Numbered from the stretch's first letter, positions 9,826-20,100 are shown. The stretch is 47,720 nucleotides of DNA from Bacteroidota bacterium (GCA_026391415.1 JAPLEL010000106.1:1-47720); one strand, 5' to 3'. Made by a program: numbers and translations. Notes: generated by a model from the sequence alone, not told the origin.

Positions 9826-9935
9826 GGGTTAAAGGTATTCAATATTTTTTCAAAATACTGCGGCACTTCATTATCAACAATAGTCCATACAATTACGCGG
9901 AATTCACATGCTTTATCGTTATTGCTTTTTGACAT
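9822..9935 (-). CDS. Candidate small ORF (37 aa) overlapping the acyltransferase start by ATGA
   Basis: Reverse-strand ATG at 9935..9933: MSKSNNDKACEFRVIVWTIVDNEVPQYFEKILNTFNP then TGA overlapping the ATG at 9825; in-frame stop lies upstream. Confidence 0.3.
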   Translation of the reverse strand: MSKSNNDKACEFRVIVWTIVDNEVPQYFEKILNTFNP

Positions 9936-10058
9936 TAATGTATTAGCAGTAGTATGAAATCAACTAGTTACGAATCAACGAAATCGATATTGTAGTTTTC
10001 TGTTCAATATAGTATTTGTACATACTAGTTTTTGTAAATTCATTGTTAAACAAACTAC

Positions 10059-11489
10059 ATGCTTTTAGACCCTATATTGATTTTATTGGTAGGAATATTT
10101 ATTGTGGTAGGAGGAATTATTGGCTTAAAACTGCATCCGTTTTTGGCATTAATTTTTGCAGCGATTGTAGTTGCTTTGTTAACGCCTATTAGTTCCCTCC
10201 AACAATTTGGGCTCTCAAAAGGTATGGATACTGCTGCTGCATTGACTTTTAGCAAAAAAGGAATTGGCGAGCGTGTTGCTACAGAATTTGGAAACACCTG
10301 TGCAAAAATTGGCATACTCATTGCCATGGCCGCTATTATTGGAAAGTGCATGTTAGAATCTGGTTCAGCCGAAAAAATTATCCGCTCCTTATTAAAACTT
10401 ACTGGCATTGAAAAAGCGCCTATTGCATTTTTATTGAGCAGTTTTTTTTTAGGAATGCCCGTGTTTTTCGATACCGTTATTTTTTTAATGATGCCGCTTG
10501 CAAAAGCAATGACACTTAAAATTGGTAAGAACTATTTGTTCTTTATTATGTGTATTATGGCAGGAGCAGCTATGGCCAACTCCTTGGTTCCTCCAGCACC
10601 AGGTCCCTTGTTTTTAATAGGCGAAATGCATATTCCTATTGGCTTAATGATGGGTACTGGAATTATTGTTGGTTTATTTACAATCACTGCGGGATACTTA
10701 TATGCAAATTGGGCTAATAAAAAATATACCATTCCATTAAGAGATGCTGCAGATGCTAGAATTGAAGATTTAAAAATAATATCCAATACAGAAAACAGCC
10801 AACTACCTAGTTTATTGTTAGCGTTGTTACCCGTATTAGTACCTATTATTTTTATAACACTAGATGCCAGTTTTACGGCTATATTAAAAGCCAATCCACA
10901 AGCAAGTATTCCTAAAACAATTGTATTACTATTAAAGTTTTTGGGTGATAAAAATATTGCCATTATTATTGGTGGCATACTAGCTTTAATGGTCATTAAA
11001 AAATATAAAAAAGAAAACCTCTCTTCTTTTATACAAAATGCATTAATGAGTGGCGGTGGCATTATTCTAATCACTGCTGCTGGCGGGGCTTTTGGCGGAA
11101 TGATTCAACAAACAGGTATTAGTGCAGAAATTGGATTACTCACTGCTAATTATCAAATGGCTTTAATTCCTATGGCCTTTTTTATTGCTGCGCTTATTAG
11201 AACAGCTCAAGGGTCTGCTACAGTTGCACTCATTACTACATCTGGTGTTTTAGCAGGAATGGCCACCAATACGCATTTAAGTTTTAATCCTGTTTATATT
11301 GGATTGGCCATTGGTTGTGGCTCTAAAATTTTTATGTGGATGAACGATCCTGGTTTTTGGATTCTTAGTAAGTTGAGTAATTTAACAGAAAAAGAAGTGC
11401 TTAAAACTATTTCACCTTTACTAGTAGTAATGGGCTTTACCGGATTGATGGTAATTTTAATTGCTGCTAAATTATTTCCATTATTATAA
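10059..11489 (+). CDS. GntP family permease (sugar acid:H+ symporter)
   Basis: Highly hydrophobic 476 aa; GFx-type motifs VPPAPGPLFLIGEMHIPIGLMMGTGIIVGL, RTAQGSATVALITTSGVLAGM, GCGSKIFMWMNDPGFWILSKL. Confidence 0.92.
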   Translation: MLLDPILILLVGIFIVVGGIIGLKLHPFLALIFAAIVVALLTPISSLQQFGLSKGMDTAAALTFSKKGIGERVATEFGNTCAKIGILIAMAAIIGKCMLESGSAEKIIRSLLKLTGIEKAPIAFLLSSFFLGMPVFFDTVIFLMMPLAKAMTLKIGKNYLFFIMCIMAGAAMANSLVPPAPGPLFLIGEMHIPIGLMMGTGIIVGLFTITAGYLYANWANKKYTIPLRDAADARIEDLKIISNTENSQLPSLLLALLPVLVPIIFITLDASFTAILKANPQASIPKTIVLLLKFLGDKNIAIIIGGILALMVIKKYKKENLSSFIQNALMSGGGIILITAAGGAFGGMIQQTGISAEIGLLTANYQMALIPMAFFIAALIRTAQGSATVALITTSGVLAGMATNTHLSFNPVYIGLAIGCGSKIFMWMNDPGFWILSKLSNLTEKEVLKTISPLLVVMGFTGLMVILIAAKLFPLL

Positions 11490-11522
11490 ATTTAAAATAA
11501 CCTTACTTATTAAGTTGCTTTT

Positions 11523-12827
11523 ATGAACTATACAGCCGGACCTCAAATTAAAGAAATACATATTACGCCCATTGCTATTGTTGATCCACCGCTTTTAAAT
11601 GCTGCAGGACTACATGCACCTTATGCCCTTAGAACAATTGTAGAAATTGTTACAGAAGATAATATTTCTGGTATTAGCGAAATTCCTGGCACTGCAGATA
11701 TTGACCTTGCATTAGAAGCTTCTAAAAAATTATTGATTGGAAAAGATGTTTTTCAACTCAACCAAATCAAACAAATTTTAATTGAAAATTTTGGAACAGA
11801 TAAAAGTTCCGACAGAGGTCTTGCCCCCTGGGATCAACGAAAATTAGTACATATTTTTAGTGCAGTAGAAGTTGCTTGTATGGATATTATTGGCAAAGTA
11901 ACAGGTAAGCCAATAGTTGATTTATTAGGAGGAAAAATGCGCGACCGTGTTCCTTTTTCTGCTTACCTATTTTATAAATACGAAGGTGCTGGTGGAGAAT
12001 TTGCTTTTAATACAGACCCTGCTGCCACTGGTTGGGAGGCCGCTAAACAAAAAAGCGCGCTGAATCCAACTGAAATAGTTGCACAAGCAAAAGCCATGTG
12101 TGCTGCTTTTGGATTTAAAAGTATTAAACTAAAAGGTGGTGTGTTTGATCCGCGCCAAGAAACTGATGCCATGTTTGCTTTGCACGAAGCATTCGGCCCA
12201 ACTGTTCCATTGCGGATTGATCCTAATGCATTGTGGACTGTTGAAACAGCCATTAAATATGGCAAAGAAATGGAACCCATTTTAGAATATTTAGAAGATC
12301 CGGTTCGTGGTCAACAAAATATGGCAGCCGTTCGCAAAGCACTTAAAACACCTCTGGCAACCAATATGTGTACGACCTCTTTCGAGGAAATTCCAAATAG
12401 CATTGCCATTCAGTCCGAAGATATTATTTTAAGTGACCACCATTTCTGGGGCGGATTAAGATCATCCATGCATTTAACCAGTATCTGCGAAACTTTTTCT
12501 AGAGGATTATCGATGCACTCAAATAGTCATCTAGGTATTTCATTGGCGGCTATGGTGCATCTTGGTGCGGCTATTCCTAGAATGGATTATGCATTAGATA
12601 CACACTATCCTTGGCAATCCGACGAAGTGATTATGGGCGGAAGATTTACATTCGAGGAAGGTTCCGTAGCGGTTCCAACAGAACCGGGTTTGGGTGTAGA
12701 ATTAGATAGGGTTGCATTGGCTAAATTGCACCAGAATTATTTAAACTGCGGCCTTACCAAACGAAATGACGAAATTGAAATGCAAAAAGTAATTCCCGAT
12801 TGGACTTTTCAACCGGTTCGTTGGTAA
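11523..12827 (+). CDS. gudD: Glucarate dehydratase (enolase superfamily)
   Basis: SIKLKGGVF (KxK), RIDPNALW, YLEDPVRGQ, SDHHFWGGLRSS, SMHSNSHLGISLA, EPGLGVELD: GudD-type active-site layout. Confidence 0.92.
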   Translation: MNYTAGPQIKEIHITPIAIVDPPLLNAAGLHAPYALRTIVEIVTEDNISGISEIPGTADIDLALEASKKLLIGKDVFQLNQIKQILIENFGTDKSSDRGLAPWDQRKLVHIFSAVEVACMDIIGKVTGKPIVDLLGGKMRDRVPFSAYLFYKYEGAGGEFAFNTDPAATGWEAAKQKSALNPTEIVAQAKAMCAAFGFKSIKLKGGVFDPRQETDAMFALHEAFGPTVPLRIDPNALWTVETAIKYGKEMEPILEYLEDPVRGQQNMAAVRKALKTPLATNMCTTSFEEIPNSIAIQSEDIILSDHHFWGGLRSSMHLTSICETFSRGLSMHSNSHLGISLAAMVHLGAAIPRMDYALDTHYPWQSDEVIMGGRFTFEEGSVAVPTEPGLGVELDRVALAKLHQNYLNCGLTKRNDEIEMQKVIPDWTFQPVRW

Positions 12828-12844
12828 AATAAATTAAACGGTTC

Positions 12845-13978
12845 ATGCATATTCTGATTGCGCCTAATGCGTTTAAAAATAGTATTAGTGCACAGCAAGC
12901 AGCTGATGCCATTCAAGTAGGGTTGGCTAATAGTGTGCTAAAACATAGTGCGGAATGTTTTCCGATTGGTGATGGTGGCGATGGAACTGCTGCATTAATT
13001 CTACAAAAAATAAATGGCCAACAATACAATACAATAGTTCAAGATCCGCTAGGTAGAAATATTAATGCCGCTTATAGTATTATTGAAGAAGGTACTGTAG
13101 GATTAATTGAAATGGCAGAAGCTTCTGGCTTAAAGCGCTTATCGCCCAATGAATACAGCCCTTTAATAGCTAGCTCTTTTGGTACAGGCCAACTGATGCT
13201 AGCAGCTTTAAACAAAGGCGTTAAAAAAATTATTTTAACCATTGGCGGCTCTGCAACAGTAGATGCTGGTACTGGTATTTTGCGCGCATTAGGTGCAAGA
13301 TTTTTAAATGCAGCAGGAGCCGAATTAACCATCCTTCCCAAACAATTAAACGAATTGGCTTTTGTAGATACTACTAAACTAGATAGTAGATTAATCAATT
13401 GCGAAATCACTATTCTTTGTGATGTTACCAATACCTTAATTGGAGCACAAGGAGCGGCTGCTGTTTTTGGTCCGCAAAAAGGCGCAACAGAAAATGAGGT
13501 AGAAATACTAGATAGTTTGTTAACGCATTTTGCAACAATCAGTTTGCAACAAACAGGTATTGATTTATTGGCCATTATTGGCGGAGGCGCTGGAGGTGGC
13601 GTATCTGCTGGTTTACACGGATATTTACGCGCGAATTTGGTAAACGGTATTGACTATTTTTTAGAACTAACTAATTTTAAAACAGCTATCAATAAAGCCA
13701 ATCTTTTAATTACGGCAGAAGGTTCTATAGACAATCAAACCCTGCAAGGAAAAGGGCCAATAGGCGTTGCAAAGATGGCTAAGGCATTAAGTATTCCCGT
13801 GATTGGTTTGGCCGGACAAATTCCTACTAATATTAGTGAAGCGCTTCAATTTTATTTTGATATATTAATATCCATAAATAAAGAACCTACTAGTTTACAA
13901 GAAGCACTCAATGCAACGGCAGCAAACCTTACATTAACAGCCACAGAAATTGGTAATAAATTAGCGTTGAATAAATAA
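12845..13978 (+). CDS. Glycerate 2-kinase (GarK/GlxK family)
   Basis: IAPNAFKNSISAQQAADAI, PIGDGGDGTAALI, GGSATVDAGTGILRALGARF, GGGAGGGVSAGL, AEGSIDNQTLQGKGPIGVA. Confidence 0.95.
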   Translation: MHILIAPNAFKNSISAQQAADAIQVGLANSVLKHSAECFPIGDGGDGTAALILQKINGQQYNTIVQDPLGRNINAAYSIIEEGTVGLIEMAEASGLKRLSPNEYSPLIASSFGTGQLMLAALNKGVKKIILTIGGSATVDAGTGILRALGARFLNAAGAELTILPKQLNELAFVDTTKLDSRLINCEITILCDVTNTLIGAQGAAAVFGPQKGATENEVEILDSLLTHFATISLQQTGIDLLAIIGGGAGGGVSAGLHGYLRANLVNGIDYFLELTNFKTAINKANLLITAEGSIDNQTLQGKGPIGVAKMAKALSIPVIGLAGQIPTNISEALQFYFDILISINKEPTSLQEALNATAANLTLTATEIGNKLALNK

Positions 13979-15208
13979 TTACAATACCAAGGCATCTGCA
14001 CCCACGCCAAATAATTTCATGGTTACATCATTTAAACTTTGCTTAGGACCTTTTAAATGGATGGTTCTGTGTAGATGATGTATACTAGCTCCTGGAGCAA
14101 GTGCTGCTGCAGGTGAAGAACTTTCTAATTCATAAAATTTACCCATTTGTTTACCGTCTATTGGTCCATCGTTATAGGCATTTACGGCATCACCAGCAAA
14201 TGGATTTTTTTGAATTTGCCACAAACCATTTACATAATCTTTATCTATTTCATTAATACTAAACTGTGCAATAGTTAATAAATTATTCTTTGCATCATAA
14301 CTAGCCGCCATTGGAATTGCTCGAGCTGGTGCTATGCCAATTTTACTTCTATGATTTCCATCTGCTTTTAATAAAATCAATCCATCCTTAACTTGTAATC
14401 GGCCTGCAGGTACTTTTCCAAAATAATCGTCGGTAACAATTTTACCTAGTTGTGCTGAATCGCCTTTTTTATAAGGCAAAGCAATGGTGGTGTTTTCATT
14501 GGCATTCAACATACTAAGAATCCAAATAGATAATAAGCCTGATTGTTTTGTCCAAGTATTTTTTCCGGTATTGGTAATACTATTATTTGATTCGAAGCCA
14601 ACAATTTTTGTATCCTTGGGCGCCATTCCAATTAATTGGTAAATAGCACTATCAGTTAGCACTTGAATATTTCGATTCACTTTTACATCAAAATCAGTAC
14701 CCGAATAATTTTGCAAGTGCATTGTTTTTTCGAATAAGGCACTTGTTTTATTTACTTCAATTACCTCAAATTTTTCGGTATCAATTTCTTTGGGAACAAA
14801 CCAATTATCAAAACTAAATGGAACACCTTTTTTAAAGTAAATAGAAAACTGTCCGCCTTCGGGTCCTATCCAAAATCTTTCTTCTCCACCAAAGGCACTA
14901 AAATGCGGCGAGAATTTTTTTGAAGCAATTAGTTCGTGATTCAACCAGCCAAAACTAGCGCCAGCATTGCCTTCTGCAGTACTCGTCATAATTCTTGCTT
15001 GGTATTGTGGCAATACAATTATCTGCGCATTATCTGTGCCTAATATAATTAAGTCTTTGTGGTATTGTTTTAAAAAATCTAGATCGTATTGAAAACTTCC
15101 TTTTTGATTGTCCATTGCTGCTTGATTTTTTTCTGACTGATTTGAACCGGTATTACAAGCAATTAAAACAACAAGTAATAATGCAAACAATAATTTAATC
15201 TGATTCAT
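13979..15208 (-). CDS. DUF6786-type conserved lipoprotein
   Basis: Lipobox LLVVLIACNTG; FGWLNHELI...HFSAFGGEERFWIGPEGGQFSIYF...FDNWFVP resembling DUF6786 proteins. Confidence 0.75.
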   Translation of the reverse strand: MNQIKLLFALLLVVLIACNTGSNQSEKNQAAMDNQKGSFQYDLDFLKQYHKDLIILGTDNAQIIVLPQYQARIMTSTAEGNAGASFGWLNHELIASKKFSPHFSAFGGEERFWIGPEGGQFSIYFKKGVPFSFDNWFVPKEIDTEKFEVIEVNKTSALFEKTMHLQNYSGTDFDVKVNRNIQVLTDSAIYQLIGMAPKDTKIVGFESNNSITNTGKNTWTKQSGLLSIWILSMLNANENTTIALPYKKGDSAQLGKIVTDDYFGKVPAGRLQVKDGLILLKADGNHRSKIGIAPARAIPMAASYDAKNNLLTIAQFSINEIDKDYVNGLWQIQKNPFAGDAVNAYNDGPIDGKQMGKFYELESSSPAAALAPGASIHHLHRTIHLKGPKQSLNDVTMKLFGVGADALVL

Positions 15209-15229
15209 TGTATAAATTTTTTATATCGA

Positions 15230-15724
15230 TTAACAACAACCCTCAGGCCCGCATGAACCAGTTACTGGATTTGCTGCTGGCATGCCATTGGCTATTTCCG
15301 AAGGAGTAGCATCTCTTATATCAGAAATTTTAATAGTAAAAAACAAAGTCTCTCCGGCTAAGGCATGATTGGCATCTACAATAAAATGTGTATCGTTTTT
15401 TTCTACTACCAATCCTTCTAATCCATCTTGCAAGGGAATGAAATCTCCCACCGTTATAGCTGCTGGATCTTCTAAATCGTTTAACAAAAATTCTACTACT
15501 AAATGTTGTTGCCTTGATCCATACGCTTGATCGGGCGGTATAACCACTTGAATCGTTTCGTTTATTTTGCTTCCTTCAAGTGCTTTTTCTAAACCTGGCA
15601 AAAGATGTTTTGCACCATGTAAATACACTTCTGGTGTGTATCCATCATTGCCTTGTAATACATTGCCATCTGCATCTTTAAGTTGGTAATGTATAGATAC
15701 TACCTTGTTTTTTTCTATGACCAT
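15230..15724 (-). CDS. FKBP-type peptidyl-prolyl isomerase, SlyD-like, with Cys-rich C-terminus
   Basis: VSIHYQLKDADGNVLQ..., YLHGAKHLLPGLEKALEG, VDANHALAGETLFFTIKI; C-terminus GSCGPEGCC. Confidence 0.92.
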   Translation of the reverse strand: MVIEKNKVVSIHYQLKDADGNVLQGNDGYTPEVYLHGAKHLLPGLEKALEGSKINETIQVVIPPDQAYGSRQQHLVVEFLLNDLEDPAAITVGDFIPLQDGLEGLVVEKNDTHFIVDANHALAGETLFFTIKISDIRDATPSEIANGMPAANPVTGSCGPEGCC

Positions 15725-15728
15725 TGTA

Positions 15729-18383
15729 TTAAATTAAAATTTGTAAGGATTGCGTAACTGAAAGCTTTATGGGTTCTTTAAACTGAATTAAGCAAGTATT
15801 ATTTTCTTGGGTAAAACTTGCAGGAATATTTTTTCCGTCGATTGTTACACTAATTTTTAAAACTGTATGTGTTGGTACTAACGAAAAACTTTGCAATTGT
15901 AAACTGCCATATTTTATTTGAACAATAGCCGATAAATGCTGAGTGTCTTTTTTCTGTATAAAAGTTCCCCATCCTTTAGCAGATGTAAACGGAGCTTTAA
16001 AGTTTTCGGCACCAATCATTGGCGCAAAACCTAGGTATCCTTTTGGACCATGGTATTGAAAACCGCAGGCAGTAATAAAACTACCATAACTAGCCATTGC
16101 CCTAGAATAGTGATCGCTACATTCTATTTCATTAAACGGATTTCTTTTGGCTGCATGGTATCTATCGTGAATCATTCTGGTAATGACCAACGACTCGTCA
16201 ACCATACCTTCGGCCATCATATGCGCTGCAACTTGGTGTTCAAAACCAGTCATGCATTCATTAAAATAACCCATTTGCCAAGTAACATTTTCGCCATAAG
16301 GTTTGGACTCATTTTTTGGGTTGGTATTCATTACCAAACCGCCTTCGCCAGGTAGTACATAGGGCCTTCCTCCTTCGCGTGCTTTTATGTATGGACCAAC
16401 ATCTGGCGTAAAATTATATTTCCACAAAGCTTTTAAAGCCGATAGGGTTTTGGTTTTATCTACTAGTCTACCAATACCTACTTGGTGTGCCCAACTTTGA
16501 CCATACAGTTGGTCGATATGACAAGTATTATAAGAACCGAGTTTTGCTCTTCCTTTAATAGTATCGGGTTTATGAATAAAATATTCGCCATTAAATAATT
16601 GGTCTTCCATGTTTTTGCTGCCTATTGTTACATAGTTGGCGCAAGTATTGGCAAAACCCACATCATTCATTTCAATGGCCATCAATTCGCCCGCTTTCAC
16701 TGCTGCAATACACAAGCCTACTAGCCATGCAATCTCTCCATCCCAAACAGCATCTAAGGTATTTTCAAGTGGCGTGTCTTCCATGCCGTCTTTATTTTTG
16801 TCTTGGTTCATTACCCACTGAACCGCTTTTTTTATTTTATCCCAGTTCTGTTGTAGAAACAAATAGTTGGCACTCATTTGGTGCTCGCGATAAATACGCA
16901 AAATAGTTCCTGCTTGTCCATCAATGGCCGCAGATTGAGCGTGTTCACCCCTGTACCAAATCATTCCATCGGGTTGTAAGGAAACACCTAAATCAATTTT
17001 TTCGCGCGTGTCTTTTTCTACTGCAGGAAAAATTCGGCCCATAGCATGTGCGTATTGCCAAACATGCGTACAGGTTCCTTCGCAACAGCCTACCCCTTCC
17101 CAACCATAAAACCTACCCGATTCAAAACGATGCGCAGTAGTAGTGGCAAGTATAGAAATATTTAAAAACGTTCTTTCTAAAAACCAATAAGGCAAACTTG
17201 AATCGTACCAAGTTTGCTTCCATAAATTTGATTCTTGCGAAAGCTTTAAAAAATGTTTGGTAACATACTGTGTTACTTCTGCTGCAGACTTATACCAATT
17301 ATTATAGTAGCGCCCCTTATCGGCGGCTAACTTTTTAAAATGTAAATTATTAAAATGCCAAGCAATGGAAAAATTAGATTCAATTGATTGCGCTGGTTTT
17401 AATTGATACGCCACCTCCACTGCACCCATTAATTGTGTGGATGCATTTTTTTGTGTAGGTTGATTATTTACTTGATTAAAAGAAGCACTCGTAATAGGAA
17501 AATTGCAATTGGTTTGGTATTGTGCATTTTCAGACATAGCAGTAATGGCCATCGTTCCATAATCGGGTGCTAGCAATTGTTCGGCATTTCCATTGTTGTT
17601 AATACTGCATTGTAAAGCCTTAGCTGTTTGCGTTTCAACAATCGTATTGATTCTTATATCTGTTGCTACGGCCGATTTAATACTCACTTTATTTTCTAAC
17701 CAACCTAAAATGGAAACACTTATTGGTTGGGTTGATTTATTTTTTATTTGAAAACTGTAAATGGTACAGGGTAGTCCAGAATTTCTGTCATCTAGTGCAA
17801 TAAACGGCGAATAAACGGTTGCGGTAATATCAACAGGAACTTGGTGGTCGATGTAATGAATTTTTGCCATTGGATAACTCGCTTCAAAAACAATATCATC
17901 CCAATCGTTGGCATCCATTTTTTTAATAAACGTATTATTGCCAATGGTAATTTTAAAAGCAAAGCCTTGTTCTAGTGGATGAATCTGTAGAGAGGGTTGT
18001 ACATAACCAGCCCCATTTTGCGCATTAATTTTAATGGTTTTATTTAAGGTCCATTCAATTGTTTTAGGATCAATGCCATTTTGATTGGCATTAAAAATAT
18101 CCCATAACCAAAGTTTACCATCTCCGCCCAAATACACGGTTCCTGTATAAATACCACCAACTGGCATGCCAATATATTTCAATTCATTTTTTGACTGATA
18201 ATATTTGGTTGCAAAGCCGCGCTTCGATAATGACTTAACCCAAGTGGGGTCTAGTTTTTTATCAACGGGAATATTGTGTGTAATTTCTCCTGGTAAGAAA
18301 GGTCCAGCAATTGCGCGAGCAGTTGAAGCGTACATCCCTGCTGCAAAAATTCCGGAACTGCGTAAAAATAATCGTCTTTGCAA
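15729..18383 (-). CDS. GH116-family glycosidase (GBA2-type beta-glucosidase), Tat-like signal
   Basis: MQRRLFLRSSGIFAAG; GVGCCEGTCTHVWQYAHAMGRIFP; ECSDHYSRAMASYGSFITACGFQYHGPKGYLGFAPM. Confidence 0.88.
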   Translation of the reverse strand: MQRRLFLRSSGIFAAGMYASTARAIAGPFLPGEITHNIPVDKKLDPTWVKSLSKRGFATKYYQSKNELKYIGMPVGGIYTGTVYLGGDGKLWLWDIFNANQNGIDPKTIEWTLNKTIKINAQNGAGYVQPSLQIHPLEQGFAFKITIGNNTFIKKMDANDWDDIVFEASYPMAKIHYIDHQVPVDITATVYSPFIALDDRNSGLPCTIYSFQIKNKSTQPISVSILGWLENKVSIKSAVATDIRINTIVETQTAKALQCSINNNGNAEQLLAPDYGTMAITAMSENAQYQTNCNFPITSASFNQVNNQPTQKNASTQLMGAVEVAYQLKPAQSIESNFSIAWHFNNLHFKKLAADKGRYYNNWYKSAAEVTQYVTKHFLKLSQESNLWKQTWYDSSLPYWFLERTFLNISILATTTAHRFESGRFYGWEGVGCCEGTCTHVWQYAHAMGRIFPAVEKDTREKIDLGVSLQPDGMIWYRGEHAQSAAIDGQAGTILRIYREHQMSANYLFLQQNWDKIKKAVQWVMNQDKNKDGMEDTPLENTLDAVWDGEIAWLVGLCIAAVKAGELMAIEMNDVGFANTCANYVTIGSKNMEDQLFNGEYFIHKPDTIKGRAKLGSYNTCHIDQLYGQSWAHQVGIGRLVDKTKTLSALKALWKYNFTPDVGPYIKAREGGRPYVLPGEGGLVMNTNPKNESKPYGENVTWQMGYFNECMTGFEHQVAAHMMAEGMVDESLVITRMIHDRYHAAKRNPFNEIECSDHYSRAMASYGSFITACGFQYHGPKGYLGFAPMIGAENFKAPFTSAKGWGTFIQKKDTQHLSAIVQIKYGSLQLQSFSLVPTHTVLKISVTIDGKNIPASFTQENNTCLIQFKEPIKLSVTQSLQILI

Positions 18384-18445
18384 AATGGCATCGTTTAAAA
18401 CTAAAGTTAGCAGAAATTTCTTAGCTATCTACTTGCTTTTTTACA

Positions 18446-19483
18446 CTAGTTTTTATGCGATGCGCGATAATGCTCTAATAAATCATCTCCACCAAAATCG
18501 TGTTTTAGATCTCTTAAAATGGTATGAATATGGTTGGCATTGTTTTGTGAGGTGTTTTGTGCGTTATCAAATTCAATAATCACGGTAGGGCCTTGGATGC
18601 TGTAATAGTAGGCTTTGCCAAATTCTGTTGTATTGCCTGCCCATGAAAAATGGAGTTGGTCTAAACCTGCTTGTTGAATTTCTTTGAGTAAGTCTTCGGC
18701 AAATAATTTGGTATAACGGTGCACATATACATTAATCAATTGTAGCAATTGTTGTTTTTGTGCAGCATTCAATTCACTATACATAATTCCCTTAGGATTG
18801 GCTAACATGGCTACTCGGTAATTCGATGTAATAATTGAATCGGGCGCAATACTATTAATAGTTGCTTTTTGTATTTGCAATTCGGTTAAACTATGCAAGA
18901 AAGCAAAGCCTTGGTCTGATTCTTCTTTTAAAATTTGCAAACCTTTTGTAGGGCCGTTTTGAACAATCGCAGGATTGGATCCTAAAAAAGAAGGTGTGCC
19001 TGATACTAGTTTGTTGTTGGCTGCAGAAAAATGAAAAGAAGTATGGTGTCCTTCTAAACGCCATCCCCAAATAGTTTTTGCACCCGGAACACCAAATATG
19101 CTGATATAATATTTTCCAGTGTCTCTATAATTATCGTTCTCTTTTCGCTTTTCAATTTCTTTAAGTACGGTTTCCATTTGCATAATCTGCTGTACTTTTT
19201 TAACCGTTTGCGCGCTTAAACAAGATTGAATGAGTGAGAATGCTGCTGTTTTTTGTTCGGCACTTAACTCATTAAACGTAATTCCTTTTCGGTCGTTTCT
19301 TGGTACAAAGAAAAAAGTATAACGCTCTTCGGCATCAAATGGAAATAATGCTTTTAACTTTTGATCTGCATTTAACAATTCAATAAAATGATTGGCAGAA
19401 GCAACAAGTTCTTGTGCTTTTAAAGTGGATAGAAAAAATAAGCCGCAGCAAACAAAAGAGATTATTTTTTTCATGGCAAGCAA
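18446..19483 (-). CDS. DUF3500 domain-containing secreted protein
   Basis: Signal peptide; RYTFFFVPRNDRKGITFNELSAEQKTAAFSLIQSCLS, GAKTIWGWRLEGHHTSFHFS, ILRDLKHDFGGDDLLEHY. Confidence 0.88.
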   Translation of the reverse strand: MLAMKKIISFVCCGLFFLSTLKAQELVASANHFIELLNADQKLKALFPFDAEERYTFFFVPRNDRKGITFNELSAEQKTAAFSLIQSCLSAQTVKKVQQIMQMETVLKEIEKRKENDNYRDTGKYYISIFGVPGAKTIWGWRLEGHHTSFHFSAANNKLVSGTPSFLGSNPAIVQNGPTKGLQILKEESDQGFAFLHSLTELQIQKATINSIAPDSIITSNYRVAMLANPKGIMYSELNAAQKQQLLQLINVYVHRYTKLFAEDLLKEIQQAGLDQLHFSWAGNTTEFGKAYYYSIQGPTVIIEFDNAQNTSQNNANHIHTILRDLKHDFGGDDLLEHYRASHKN

Positions 19484-19505
19484 ATAAAAGATGAAAAGAA
19501 ATTAA

Positions 19506-20012
19506 TTATACATCCGCTTCATTAAACGACAACACTAACTGTGGCCTATTTGTAACTACTTTCCTACAAGCCACACCCGCGCTCTCCAACATCATTTTAG
19601 ATGCTTTAGCCGAGTCTGATGCTTCGTATTTATCCGATAAATAAATCACTTCTTTAATGCCCGATTGTATAATGGCTTTTGAACATTCGTTGCAAGGAAA
19701 TAAAGCCGTATAAATTTTACAACCATGTAAGTCCATGCCAATATTATTTAAAATAGCATTGAGTTCTGCATGACATACAAAAGGATATTTTGTTTCTAAA
19801 AACTCTCCCTGCTTTTGCCAAGGAAAAGCATCGTCATTGCAACCAGTTGGTAGTCCATTATATCCGGCTCCTACAATTCTATTTTTTTGATTGACAATAC
19901 AAGCGCCTACTTGTGTATTAGGGTCTTTGCTTCTGCAGGCCGACAATAAAGCCACACCCATAAAATATTCGTCCCAGGAAATATAGTCTTGTCTTTTTTT
20001 CAAAATAGGCAA
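19506..20012 (-). CDS. dCMP deaminase family protein
   Basis: SKDPNTQVGACIV, CHAELNAILN, PCNECSKAIIQSGI zinc-binding cytidine/deoxycytidylate deaminase motif. Confidence 0.95.
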   Translation of the reverse strand: MPILKKRQDYISWDEYFMGVALLSACRSKDPNTQVGACIVNQKNRIVGAGYNGLPTGCNDDAFPWQKQGEFLETKYPFVCHAELNAILNNIGMDLHGCKIYTALFPCNECSKAIIQSGIKEVIYLSDKYEASDSAKASKMMLESAGVACRKVVTNRPQLVLSFNEADV

Positions 20013-20100
20013 ATTTGAAAGTCAATAATTTTTATACTATAATATAAAATCATCTCATTAAAATTACAGTATAAAAACTGTTAGTTCAAATCAACAGTTA

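Noticed and set aside
10001-10050. Imperfect palindrome AGTATTTGTACATACT upstream of GntP as operator
   Set aside because: Only the 5-bp arms match; the centre is not symmetric and it is too weak to call.
10532-11074. Long antisense ORFs (10055..10408, 10532..11074, 13072..13575 minus)
   Set aside because: Fully overlapped by well-recognised GntP and glycerate kinase genes; biased hydrophobic/Ser-Ile composition typical of antisense translation of these genes.
16050-16906. Plus-strand ORFs 16050..16355, 16625..16906, 16636..16821
   Set aside because: Antisense to the GH116 gene, no family-like sequence.
18205-18579. Plus-strand ORF of 124 aa across the GH116/DUF3500 junction
   Set aside because: Antisense to the N-terminus of GH116 and C-terminus of DUF3500; no recognisable motif.
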